Part shown: in pieces, positions 1-5,150 of the stretch
Layout: each line of letters begins with the position of its first letter
Position numbering within the stretch: the stretch's first letter is position 1
NCBI GenBank assembly: GCA_945788155.1
Contig: CALZKX010000304.1
Coordinates: 1-5,220, forward strand
Direction of reading: 5' to 3'
Source: an uncultured Flavobacteriaceae bacterium
GTDB lineage: Bacteria; Bacteroidota; Bacteroidia; Flavobacteriales; Flavobacteriaceae
Length of the DNA: 5,220 nucleotides
The notes under the pieces: model-generated
What the model was told of the DNA's origin: nothing
What the model saw: the letters and a program-made list of their open reading frames with translations, nothing else
Databases searched by the model: none
Position numbers and translations under genes: made by a program

Positions 1-378
1 CTTCCAAGTGCTTTTTTTATTAATAATACATTTGGCTATAGATTTGACGAACGCTCGGTTATTGGGCTTAATTTAGAATACAATTGGCATTCAGAGAGTG
101 GTTTGCATTTTTTTCCTGCTCATTTAAGTTTTAGGTATAATATTATTGCAGATGACGATAATGTTTTTATTAGGTCTGGTTATGGTCGCCTTTTAAATTT
201 AGGAAAGTCTTTTAAGTCTGGAACCATGTATAAAGTGGGAGCTGGAGTCGAAATTTTTAACGAGGATTACACAAATTCGTTTCTAATTGGGTTGGATTTT
301 TCAAGAAAACGGTTTGGGTACAAACAACAGGATAAACTATCAAGTGTCTCTGTTTTTTTTGAATTTATGTTCTTTTAA
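1..378 (+). CDS. Outer-membrane beta-barrel protein, C-terminal part (5' end outside window)
   Basis: The frame is open from the first base, so this is the last 125 residues of a longer protein. The visible part alternates short hydrophobic/aromatic strands with polar turns, roughly at residues 4-16, 20-29, 34-49, 55-68, 76-86, 92-102 and 113-125. It ends in an aromatic-rich strand with a terminal Phe (FEFMFF). This is the pattern of an outer-membrane beta-barrel whose last strand carries the assembly signal. No signal peptide can be checked because the N-terminus is missing. A TTG at 103 would give a 91-residue reading, but the frame and the strand pattern continue upstream of it, so it is not taken as the start. 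The TonB-like gene follows 52 bp downstream on the same strand, which suits an envelope role. No specific family or substrate can be named; the barrel assignment rests on pattern only. Confidence 0.6.
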   Translation, partial: LPSAFFINNTFGYRFDERSVIGLNLEYNWHSESGLHFFPAHLSFRYNIIADDDNVFIRSGYGRLLNLGKSFKSGTMYKVGAGVEIFNEDYTNSFLIGLDFSRKRFGYKQQDKLSSVSVFFEFMFF

Positions 379-388
379 ACTATTTTCG
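358..388 (+). promoter_or_regulatory. Possible Bacteroidota-type promoter for the TonB-like gene
   Basis: TTTG at 358-361 is followed after 19 bp by TATTTTCG at 381-388, a one-mismatch match to the Bacteroidota -7 element TAnnTTTG. The spacing fits the usual 19-21 bp. Transcription would start near 395, leaving a leader of about 35 nt before the ATG at 431. The -33 part lies inside the end of the preceding gene. In AT-rich DNA such matches arise by chance, so readthrough from upstream is equally possible. Confidence 0.25.
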
Positions 389-430
389 AGGACTATACGT
401 ATATAATAATGCGTAATTTATTACTAGAAA

Positions 431-1174
431 ATGTCTGTTTCAAATACATACAAAGCCTTGATTATAACTGCATTCTTATCTACAGCAGTGATTCTTCTTG
501 GATTTACAATTCATATAAAAAAGAAAACTGAGTTAGTTGCCGAGACTTTTTATGAAATGGATGCCGAAGCTATTGAAGAAGAAGAAAAAGAAGCGTTGGA
601 AGACATTTTAAAAAGTTTGGATAATTTAATGGCAACTCCAGCAACAAACCAAGCTTTTAATGAAACCAAAACTTACGAAAATGACAAAGCAATTGATGAG
701 GCTTTTGAAGAGCAAATGGAAGCCATTAAAAACAGAACTACAGTTGATGATTTAAAAGCTGCAAATCAAGATAATGATGTGTTAACCGCATCTAATAATG
801 GCAATGATAAAGACAAGTCTTCTACTTTTGGCAATATTAACGAGATTGTAAACAAGCGGTTGGATAGCCAAAAAAATGCAAACAATAGTGCAAACAAAAA
901 TAGCTCTGTAAGTTATTCGTTAGTAGATAGAATGCACACCTTTTTACCAACACCTATTTATTTATGCGAGCAAGGCGGGAGAATAGTAGTAAATATTACA
1001 GTTGACCATGAAGGCAATGTTGTTGATGCCTACATTAACGCTTCATCTTCCTCTGAAAATGGTTGCTTAATTGACCATGCTTTGGAATATGCCAAAGAAT
1101 CAAAATTTAAAAAAAACCCTAAAAAAGCCTCTCAATTAGGAACGATTACTTTTTTGTTTAGAGGCAAGAACTAG
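431..1174 (+). CDS. TonB-like energy transducer domain protein, membrane anchored
   Basis: This is a 247-residue protein with a short cytoplasmic N-terminus and one membrane segment at about residues 8-28. A long charged, Asn-rich and low-complexity periplasmic linker follows (about 30-160), including an acidic run near 46-55 (AEAIEEEEKE). A compact C-terminal domain spans about 166-245. That domain has the TonB-C pattern: LPTP near 172, GGRIVVNITVDHEGNVVDA (183-200) as a strand-turn-strand, then a helix (about 213-224) and a final strand GTITFLFRG. Single anchor, extended linker and TonB-C-like fold are the architecture of TonB-family energy transducers, which couple inner-membrane proton motive force to outer-membrane receptors. 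The linker lacks the Pro/Lys-rich repeats of classic TonB, and no exbB or exbD is visible, so its partner is unknown. Cys179 and Cys212 in the periplasmic domain could form a disulfide. The last 17 bp overlap the convergent thioredoxin-like gene. There is no clear Shine-Dalgarno sequence, as is usual in this phylum. Confidence 0.7.
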   Translation: MSVSNTYKALIITAFLSTAVILLGFTIHIKKKTELVAETFYEMDAEAIEEEEKEALEDILKSLDNLMATPATNQAFNETKTYENDKAIDEAFEEQMEAIKNRTTVDDLKAANQDNDVLTASNNGNDKDKSSTFGNINEIVNKRLDSQKNANNSANKNSSVSYSLVDRMHTFLPTPIYLCEQGGRIVVNITVDHEGNVVDAYINASSSSENGCLIDHALEYAKESKFKKNPKKASQLGTITFLFRGKN

Positions 1175-1778
1175 GTTGTAACTCACATAATAATTGTGTG
1201 ATATCTTCTAAAGTACTTTGTCCTTTATCTTTATTATACCAAACTTGTAAACCTTCTTTAAACTCAGATGTTAACGATCCATGTTCGTTTTTAAAATCGT
1301 TTACCAATTTTGTCACAACATTTGGTCTTGGTCCATAGGTTGAAACGACATTATTTGTCCTATTATCAATCATTATTAATTTAGGGATAGACTTGTTGCC
1401 ATTAGTTAAAAATTGGTTCATTAAAGCCTCATTTTCATCTCTCAAAACCACATTAAAATTGATGTTTTCATTCAATTCAGATATTTTGTTCATTACAGGT
1501 AATACATGTGCCGCATCGCCACACCAACTTTCGGTAATGACCAACCAAGTAACTTTAGTATCAACAGATTTGATTTTTTCTTCAAAAGTTAATGGAATTT
1601 TCAGCGTTTTATCCCATCGCTTCATACGTTTATCGGTTAACTTTGTGTACGCAATGAGCGTGTCCGTTTTTGTTGCTCCAGTTGTAGCGTTTTCACATAC
1701 TAATCTACCTACAAGGTTCCTGTATTCGGTATATGATATTCCTTTAATTAAGCTTTCATCAATTATATGGTTATTCAT
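1158..1778 (-). CDS. Thioredoxin-family protein with WCGDA active-site motif
   Basis: With the start taken at 1778 this is a 206-residue cytosolic-looking protein with no signal peptide or membrane segment. The N-terminal 70 residues are helical and charged. A thioredoxin-like fold follows: beta strand TWLVITESW, then WCGDA at 85-89, helix AHVLPVMNKI, strand INFNVVLRDEN, the conserved cis-Pro segment SIPKLIMI (Pro132), and TYGPRP near 148-153. ESWCGD and the GPRP segment are typical of the Bacteroidota thioredoxin_9-like proteins. The second Cys of the CxxC motif is replaced by Ala89, so a classic dithiol-disulfide exchange cannot occur within the motif. Cys28, Cys198 and Cys205 are the only other cysteines. 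The substrate is unknown. A TTG at 1805 would add nine residues, but it lies inside the likely -7 promoter element, so ATG at 1778 is preferred. The gene is divergent from tag and overlaps the TonB-like gene end by 17 bp. Confidence 0.8.
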   Translation of the reverse strand: MNNHIIDESLIKGISYTEYRNLVGRLVCENATTGATKTDTLIAYTKLTDKRMKRWDKTLKIPLTFEEKIKSVDTKVTWLVITESWCGDAAHVLPVMNKISELNENINFNVVLRDENEALMNQFLTNGNKSIPKLIMIDNRTNNVVSTYGPRPNVVTKLVNDFKNEHGSLTSEFKEGLQVWYNKDKGQSTLEDITQLLCELQPSSCL

Positions 1779-1798
1779 TATTCTTATTTTAGTAATTC

Positions 1799-1830
1799 TT
1801 TGCAAATTTAAAACTATACTGCTATCTTTT
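1799..1830 (+). promoter_or_regulatory. Possible promoter for tag
   Basis: TTTG at 1799-1802 is followed after 20 bp by TATCTTTT at 1823-1830, which matches TAnnTTTG except for the final G. Transcription would start near 1837, about 40 nt before the tag ATG. The -33 box directly abuts the divergent -7 box of the thioredoxin-like gene, so the two promoters are interleaved within about 30 bp. Confidence 0.35.
1803..1810 (-). promoter_or_regulatory. -7 element (TAAATTTG) for the thioredoxin-like gene
   Basis: Read on the minus strand, 1810-1803 is TAAATTTG, a full match to TAnnTTTG. It sits 24 bp before the ATG at 1778, giving a leader of about 18 nt. No TTG at the usual 19-21 bp spacing is seen upstream; the nearest, at 1839-1837, is 26 bp away. 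The assignment therefore rests on the -7 box and its position. Confidence 0.4.
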
Positions 1831-1878
1831 TAGTAACAATCATTACATTAGTAGTATTAATTTAATACCCTTACAAAT

Positions 1879-2442
1879 ATGGAAAAGCATAGATGTGGCT
1901 GGTGTGTTGGAGATGCTTTATACGAAGCATATCACGATGAGGAATGGGGAGTTCCTGTATATGATGATGACACATTGTTTGAATTTTTAATTCTTGAAAC
2001 GTTTCAAGCTGGGTTAAGTTGGATTACAATTTTACGCAAACGGGAAAACTTTAGAAATGCTTTTAATAATTTTGACTATAAAAAAATAGCCAGCTACAAT
2101 CAGAAAAAAATTGACACTTTGTTACAAGATGCTGGAATTATTAGAAATAAGCTAAAAATAAAAGCGACTATTACCAACGCACAAGCTTTTATAAAAACCC
2201 AGGATGAATTTGGCAGTTTCAGTGATTATATATGGCAATTTACAGATGGAAAACCCATAAAAAATGCCATAGTTAACTACAAAGATGCGCCTGCAAATAC
2301 CAAATTGAGCTCTGTTATTAGTAACGATTTAAAAAAACGTGGTTTTAAATTTGTAGGAACCACAGTAGTGTATGCGCACATGCAAGCTACAGGAATGGTT
2401 AACGACCATGAAGTCTCTTGTTTTAGATATAAACAAGTTTAA
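1879..2442 (+). CDS. tag: DNA-3-methyladenine glycosylase I
   Basis: This base-excision repair enzyme removes 3-methyladenine from alkylated DNA, leaving an abasic site for AP endonuclease. At 187 residues it equals the length of E. coli Tag and aligns with it almost throughout, with a constant +2 offset at the N-terminal and zinc-site residues. Visible hallmarks are the N-terminal RCGW, AYHDEEWGVP (17-26), LETFQAGLSWITIL (39-52), QDAGIIRN (83-90) and KKRGFKFVGTTVVYAHMQATG (152-172). The zinc ligands known from E. coli Tag (Cys4, His17, His175, Cys179) correspond to Cys6, His19, His177 and Cys181. The base-pocket Glu38 and Trp46 correspond to Glu40 and Trp48, so the enzyme looks intact and active. 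No helix-hairpin-helix extension or fusion is seen. It stands alone, divergent from the thioredoxin-like gene, and its stop overlaps the stop of the convergent ppk2 gene by 4 bp. No SOS- or Ada-type operator was recognised upstream. Confidence 0.97.
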   Translation: MEKHRCGWCVGDALYEAYHDEEWGVPVYDDDTLFEFLILETFQAGLSWITILRKRENFRNAFNNFDYKKIASYNQKKIDTLLQDAGIIRNKLKIKATITNAQAFIKTQDEFGSFSDYIWQFTDGKPIKNAIVNYKDAPANTKLSSVISNDLKKRGFKFVGTTVVYAHMQATGMVNDHEVSCFRYKQV

Positions 2443-3233
2443 TGATAGTAGCCATCTATTTCCTGATGATTATAGGGAATAATATTTAATAAATGTTTTA
2501 TTGTCTCTAACCTGGCTTTACTTTTTCTATTTGCCTTAATAATAATCCAAGGTGCTAGTTCGGTATTTGTTTTATCAAACATATCCGTTTTATAGCCAGT
2601 ATATTTATTCCAAAGCCTTTGTGCTTTTTGGTCTACTGCACTAAATTTCCACTTTTTTATTGGGCTAGCCTTTATCTCTCTAAATCGTTTAGCCTGCTCG
2701 TTTTTAGATATTGAAAAATAAAATTTAATCAATCTAATTCCAGACTCTATTATCATTCTTTCAAAATCATTAACCTGGTTCATAAAAATATTATATTCTT
2801 TTTGAGTACAGAATCCGTTTACTGGTTCTACAACTGCACGATTATACCAACTTCTATCAAAAAACACTATTTTCCCTTCTCTTGGCAACTGGTTTATATA
2901 ACGTTGAAAATACCATTCCCCTTTTTCTTCTTCAGTTGGTTTTGGCAATGCTACAACTCTAAATTCGCGAGGATTAAGGTGCTGTGTTAACCTTCTAATT
3001 GCGCCACCTTTCCCTGCAGCATCTCGCCCTTCAAACAAGACAACTATTTTTTCGTTATTTCGTTTTACCCAATGCTGTAGTTGGATTAATTCTTCTTGTA
3101 ATCTTTTAAGTCGTACCTCGTGATTAACAATCCTTACCGCTTTTGCAGGCGTCATGTTTTCTTCAGTTAAAAATAATTTTATTCCTTTTTTAGAATTTAA
3201 TCTCTTTAAACTTTTATCTGATAAACCTCTCAT
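2439..3233 (-). CDS. ppk2: Polyphosphate kinase 2 family protein (second copy of tandem pair)
   Basis: PPK2 enzymes transfer phosphate between polyphosphate and nucleotides, usually driving nucleoside diphosphate to triphosphate from polyP. This 264-residue protein has a charged helical N-terminus (about 1-60), a Walker A segment FEGRDAAGKGGAIRR (67-81, with Lys75), and a Walker B-like FFDRSWYNRAVVEPV (124-138, with Asp126 and Arg127). The lid and C-terminal region holds KWKFSAVDQKAQRLWNKYT and PWIIIKANRKSKARLETI. The GRDAAGKGGAI form is that of the ADP-acting class I PPK2 proteins (the PA0141/SMc02148 type). The class III proteins typically have MDAAGKDGTI. The ATG at 3233 is supported by TAATG overlap with the stop of the upstream paralog, implying translational coupling. 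Compared with its neighbour it lacks the C-terminal tail that ends in a PDPNIV segment, finishing instead in a short EIDGYYH tail. All core motifs are kept, so it is probably active; substrate preference cannot be read from the sequence. Confidence 0.93.
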   Translation of the reverse strand: MRGLSDKSLKRLNSKKGIKLFLTEENMTPAKAVRIVNHEVRLKRLQEELIQLQHWVKRNNEKIVVLFEGRDAAGKGGAIRRLTQHLNPREFRVVALPKPTEEEKGEWYFQRYINQLPREGKIVFFDRSWYNRAVVEPVNGFCTQKEYNIFMNQVNDFERMIIESGIRLIKFYFSISKNEQAKRFREIKASPIKKWKFSAVDQKAQRLWNKYTGYKTDMFDKTNTELAPWIIIKANRKSKARLETIKHLLNIIPYNHQEIDGYYH

Positions 3234-4093
3234 TAATTATCTATTTGTTTTACCATTCTATGGTAGCGTTGCACAATATTTGGATCGGGTAATATGGTTG
3301 TATTTGATTTGCCTTTACCATCATAATCAAATCGTGATAATACATATCGAATACTTTCCAAACGTGCTTTGCGTTTTTCATTTGTTTTTATAATAATCCA
3401 AGGGCTAAACGTTGTATGTGTTTTACTGAACATTTGTTCTTTATAAAATGTGTATTTATCCCACAATCGCTGGCCTTCTTTATCAACTTCACTAAATTTC
3501 CAACGCTTTAATGGGTTTTGAAGCCTTGCATCAAAACGTTTAACTTGTTCATCTTTTGAAATTGAAAACCAAAATTTAACGATTTCAACACCATCTTCAT
3601 ATAACATGTGCTCAAATTCTGGAACTTGAACCATAAACTTATTATACTCTTCGTCGTTACAAAATCCCATTACGGGTTCTACAACGGCACGATTATACCA
3701 ACTACGGTCAAATAACACAATCTCTCCAGGGTTTGGCAAAGCCTTAATATAGCGTCTAAAATACCATTGTCCTTTTTCTACATCTGTAGGTTTGGTTAGT
3801 GCAACTATACGCATTGAACGTGGGTTTAAATGCTCTGCAAACCTGCGTATTGCGCCACCTTTTCCTGCCGCATCACGCCCTTCGAAAATCACACAAACAC
3901 GTTTTTTATGTTTTGCGACCCATTGTTGTAAGTTTACTAATTCGGCTTGGAGTTGTAAAAGTTCTTTTTCATATTTAACCTTTTCGACAATTTCATCTAG
4001 AACTTTTTTATCTATCTTATTTTTAAGAATTTCTAAAAAAAATTCTTTGTCTTCATACTGATTAAAATCTTCTCTTGTAAGCATATTATTCAT
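3233..4093 (-). CDS. ppk2: Polyphosphate kinase 2 family protein (first copy of tandem pair)
   Basis: This is a 286-residue, full-length single-domain PPK2, a cytosolic enzyme that uses polyphosphate to phosphorylate nucleotides (ADP to ATP or the reverse). The N-terminal 60 residues are acidic/basic and helical. Walker A is FEGRDAAGKGGAIRR (70-84, Lys78), and Walker B is LFDRSWYNRAVVEPVMGFC (127-145, Asp129, Arg130). The lid/C-terminal part contains RWKFSEVDKEGQRLWDKYT and PWIIIKTNEKRKARLESIRY, followed by a tail with LPDPNIVQRYHRMV. These signatures match the class I type of PPK2. It is closely related to the downstream copy, most strongly from Walker A through GFC, so the pair looks like an old tandem duplication. 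ATG at 4093 gives MNNML; a second Met three codons on (4084) is an alternative start. No convincing promoter box lies in the 58 bp before the mobile element, so expression may come from the aat side or from within the element. Confidence 0.95.
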   Translation of the reverse strand: MNNMLTREDFNQYEDKEFFLEILKNKIDKKVLDEIVEKVKYEKELLQLQAELVNLQQWVAKHKKRVCVIFEGRDAAGKGGAIRRFAEHLNPRSMRIVALTKPTDVEKGQWYFRRYIKALPNPGEIVLFDRSWYNRAVVEPVMGFCNDEEYNKFMVQVPEFEHMLYEDGVEIVKFWFSISKDEQVKRFDARLQNPLKRWKFSEVDKEGQRLWDKYTFYKEQMFSKTHTTFSPWIIIKTNEKRKARLESIRYVLSRFDYDGKGKSNTTILPDPNIVQRYHRMVKQIDN

Positions 4094-4142
4094 TCTATTT
4101 TGCTAATATCAACAATTTTTAATTTTCAATCTATGACTTTTG

Positions 4143-4151
4143 TTATTTTAA
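4143..4151 (+). repeat. Left 9-bp direct repeat (putative target-site duplication)
   Basis: TTATTTTAA directly abuts the left terminal inverted repeat and is identical to 4403-4411. One further shared base (G at 4142 and 4402) is best read as chance, because using it would break the symmetry of the terminal repeats. Confidence 0.65.
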
Positions 4152-4166
4152 CGTGAGTTCGATATA
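4152..4166 (+). repeat. Left terminal inverted repeat of the miniature element
   Basis: CGTGAGTTCGATATA pairs perfectly with 4388-4402. Counting the flanking TAA/TTA of the direct repeats, the inverted identity is 18 bp (4149-4166 against 4388-4405). Confidence 0.75.
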
Positions 4167-4233
4167 AAAGTCATTGACTATAAGCTGATTGAAATAAAAA
4201 CACCCCTAATGATCTTCGCTCGGTATCTTCAAC

Positions 4234-4249
4234 AAAAGCTGTCGCTTTT
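4234..4249. repeat. Hairpin inside the miniature element
   Basis: AAAAGC (4234-4239) and GCTTTT (4244-4249) form a 6-bp stem around a TGTC loop. The stem is AT-rich at its base and no adjoining U-tract makes a convincing terminator, so it is called only as element substructure. Confidence 0.5.
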
Positions 4250-4260
4250 ATCTCGATAAT

Positions 4261-4308
4261 CCTCAAGGGGACAATGTCATCTTGGGTAATTCCTCCCTTG
4301 AGGGAGGA
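4261..4308. repeat. Nested, mutually exclusive inverted repeats inside the miniature element
   Basis: CCTCAAGGG at 4261-4269 is complementary to CCCTTGAGG at 4295-4303 (9-bp stem, 25-nt loop). The second arm can instead fold on itself: TCCTCCCT (4291-4298) pairs with AGGGAGGA (4301-4308), an 8-bp GC-rich stem. An outer pair AAACACCC (4198-4205) and GGGTGTTT (4316-4323) encloses both. The two inner folds compete for the same bases. No function is implied beyond element structure. Confidence 0.5.
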
Positions 4309-4387
4309 GCAAGGAGGGTGTTTACAATAAATAAACACATATTACTCTAACAATCAAGTAATTATATTTTTGCTATATACTTTTAGT

Positions 4388-4402
4388 TATATCGAACTCA
4401 CG
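4388..4402 (-). repeat. Right terminal inverted repeat of the miniature element
   Basis: On the plus strand this reads TATATCGAACTCACG, the exact reverse complement of 4152-4166. It ends directly next to the aat stop codon at 4403-4405. Confidence 0.75.
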
Positions 4403-4411
4403 TTATTTTAA
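4403..4411 (+). repeat. Right 9-bp direct repeat (putative target-site duplication), overlapping the aat stop
   Basis: TTATTTTAA is identical to 4143-4151. It contains the aat stop codon (TTA on the plus strand, TAA in the gene) and the codon before it. The original stop was therefore preserved by the duplication rather than supplied by the element. Confidence 0.65.
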
Positions 4412-5029
4412 TAGTTTTATAAACTTATTTCTAGAAATGTATTCAGCTCCTAAACTTTCTAAATGCTTTGTGTAAACTTGACAATCTATAATAGTATAGT
4501 TTGTGTTTTTTATAAAAGTGATAAAACCCACTTTACTTGCATTGTTTTCTTTGGTAAACATACTTTCTCCACTAAATATTTTTCCGTTTAAATCAATACC
4601 ATAAAGTCCAGCAACTAGAGCTTCATCTTTCCAAACCTCAACAGATTTTGCATATCCTAAATCGTGTAAATTACAATAGGCTTTAATCATTTCATCAGTA
4701 ATCCAAGTACTGGATTGCCCTTCTCTTTTAATTATTGCACATTTTTTAATAACACTTCTAAAATCTTTGTTTACCGTTACTGTATAGTTACAGTTTCTTA
4801 ATATTTGCTTCATACTTTTAGAGACTTTTAATTTACTAGGAAAAAGTACAAATCTAGGGTCAGGCGACCACCATAAAATAGGGTCTCCTTCTTCATACCA
4901 TGGGAAAATACCTTTTTTGTAAGCCTCTAATAAGCGATTGGTTGTTATGTCACCTCCTATTGCCAGTAAACCATCTTTGTTTGCTTTGGAAACATCTGAA
5001 AAACTATCGTTTTGTGTTAAAAAGTGCAT
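4403..5029 (-). CDS. aat: Leucyl/phenylalanyl-tRNA-protein transferase
   Basis: Aat adds Leu or Phe from aminoacyl-tRNA to proteins with N-terminal Arg or Lys, marking them for ClpS/ClpAP-type degradation (bacterial N-end rule) in the cytosol. At 208 residues it is shorter than the E. coli enzyme, mainly by a shorter N-terminus. Diagnostic segments are all present: GLLAIGGDIT (20-29), LLEAYKKGIFPWYEEGDPILWWSPDPR (33-59), STWIT (107-111), KSVEVW (128-133), GLYGIDLNGKIFSGESMF (141-158), and DCQVYTKHLESLGAEYISR (182-200). Glu155 of GESMF, and Asp182 with Gln184 of DCQ, correspond to the E. coli catalytic-pocket residues Glu156, Asp186 and Gln188. ATG at 5029 gives the usual MHFLT start. The stop codon lies within the target duplication of the miniature element, so that element starts right behind the gene. 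The IS end about 66 bp upstream may have replaced part of its original promoter region; no clear promoter is seen. Confidence 0.96.
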   Translation of the reverse strand: MHFLTQNDSFSDVSKANKDGLLAIGGDITTNRLLEAYKKGIFPWYEEGDPILWWSPDPRFVLFPSKLKVSKSMKQILRNCNYTVTVNKDFRSVIKKCAIIKREGQSSTWITDEMIKAYCNLHDLGYAKSVEVWKDEALVAGLYGIDLNGKIFSGESMFTKENNASKVGFITFIKNTNYTIIDCQVYTKHLESLGAEYISRNKFIKLLK

Positions 5030-5117
5030 TAAAATATGATTAACAGGAGTGGTTTTAGTGTTTATGAAAGTAATACAATTTACCTCAACAAAAAAGACAC
5101 TATCCTAAAAACTGTGT

Positions 5118-5133
5118 AAGTTAAAAATAACTT
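5118..5133. repeat. Small hairpin in the IS end
   Basis: AAGTTA (5118-5123) and TAACTT (5128-5133) form a 6-bp stem around an AAAA loop, between the transposase stop and the presumed IS tip. It is too AT-rich to be claimed as a terminator. Confidence 0.35.
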
Positions 5134-5150
5134 GGGTTAGATTTTATTAT

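Larger units (their letters stand above)
4152..4402. mobile_element. MITE-like miniature inverted-repeat element, 251 bp, in the aat-ppk2 gap
   Basis: The element is bounded by 15-bp perfect terminal inverted repeats: CGTGAGTTCGATATA at 4152-4166 and its reverse complement at 4388-4402. Perfect 9-bp direct repeats TTATTTTAA lie immediately outside, at 4143-4151 and 4403-4411, as expected of a target-site duplication. The interior has no open frame worth calling. It is less AT-rich in its centre (about 4201-4320) than the neighbouring DNA and carries several short inverted repeats. These features together indicate a non-autonomous transposon mobilised by an enzyme encoded elsewhere. The terminal repeats do not resemble the IS end at 5096, so that IS is not its likely parent. 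It accounts for nearly all of the gene-free stretch 4094-4402; the remaining 58 bp before ppk2 are plain AT-rich sequence. I cannot name the family, and the number of copies elsewhere is unknown. Confidence 0.7.

Noticed and set aside
1779..1805. TTG start at 1805 giving a 215-residue thioredoxin-like protein
   Set aside because: The TTG is part of the TAAATTTG -7 match, and the ATG at 1778 gives a better placed start with a short leader.
1393..1833. 146-codon open frame on the plus strand
   Set aside because: It lies antisense to most of the thioredoxin-like gene, whose motifs are clear, and its product resembles no family.
2802..3393. Two short plus-strand open frames (2802-2990 and 3154-3393)
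   Set aside because: Both are antisense to the ppk2 genes and have Phe-rich or low-complexity products typical of shadow frames in AT-rich DNA.
3792..4061. 89-codon open frame on the plus strand
   Set aside because: It is antisense to the Walker A region of the first ppk2 and is explained by that gene's conserved codons.
4291..4308. Intrinsic terminator for aat or ppk2
   Set aside because: The GC-rich stem has no following T-run on either strand and sits well inside the mobile element.
4142..4411. 10-bp target duplication (GTTATTTTAA)
   Set aside because: The extra G at 4402 is needed as the last base of the right terminal repeat, so a 9-bp duplication with symmetric 15-bp ends is the simpler reading.
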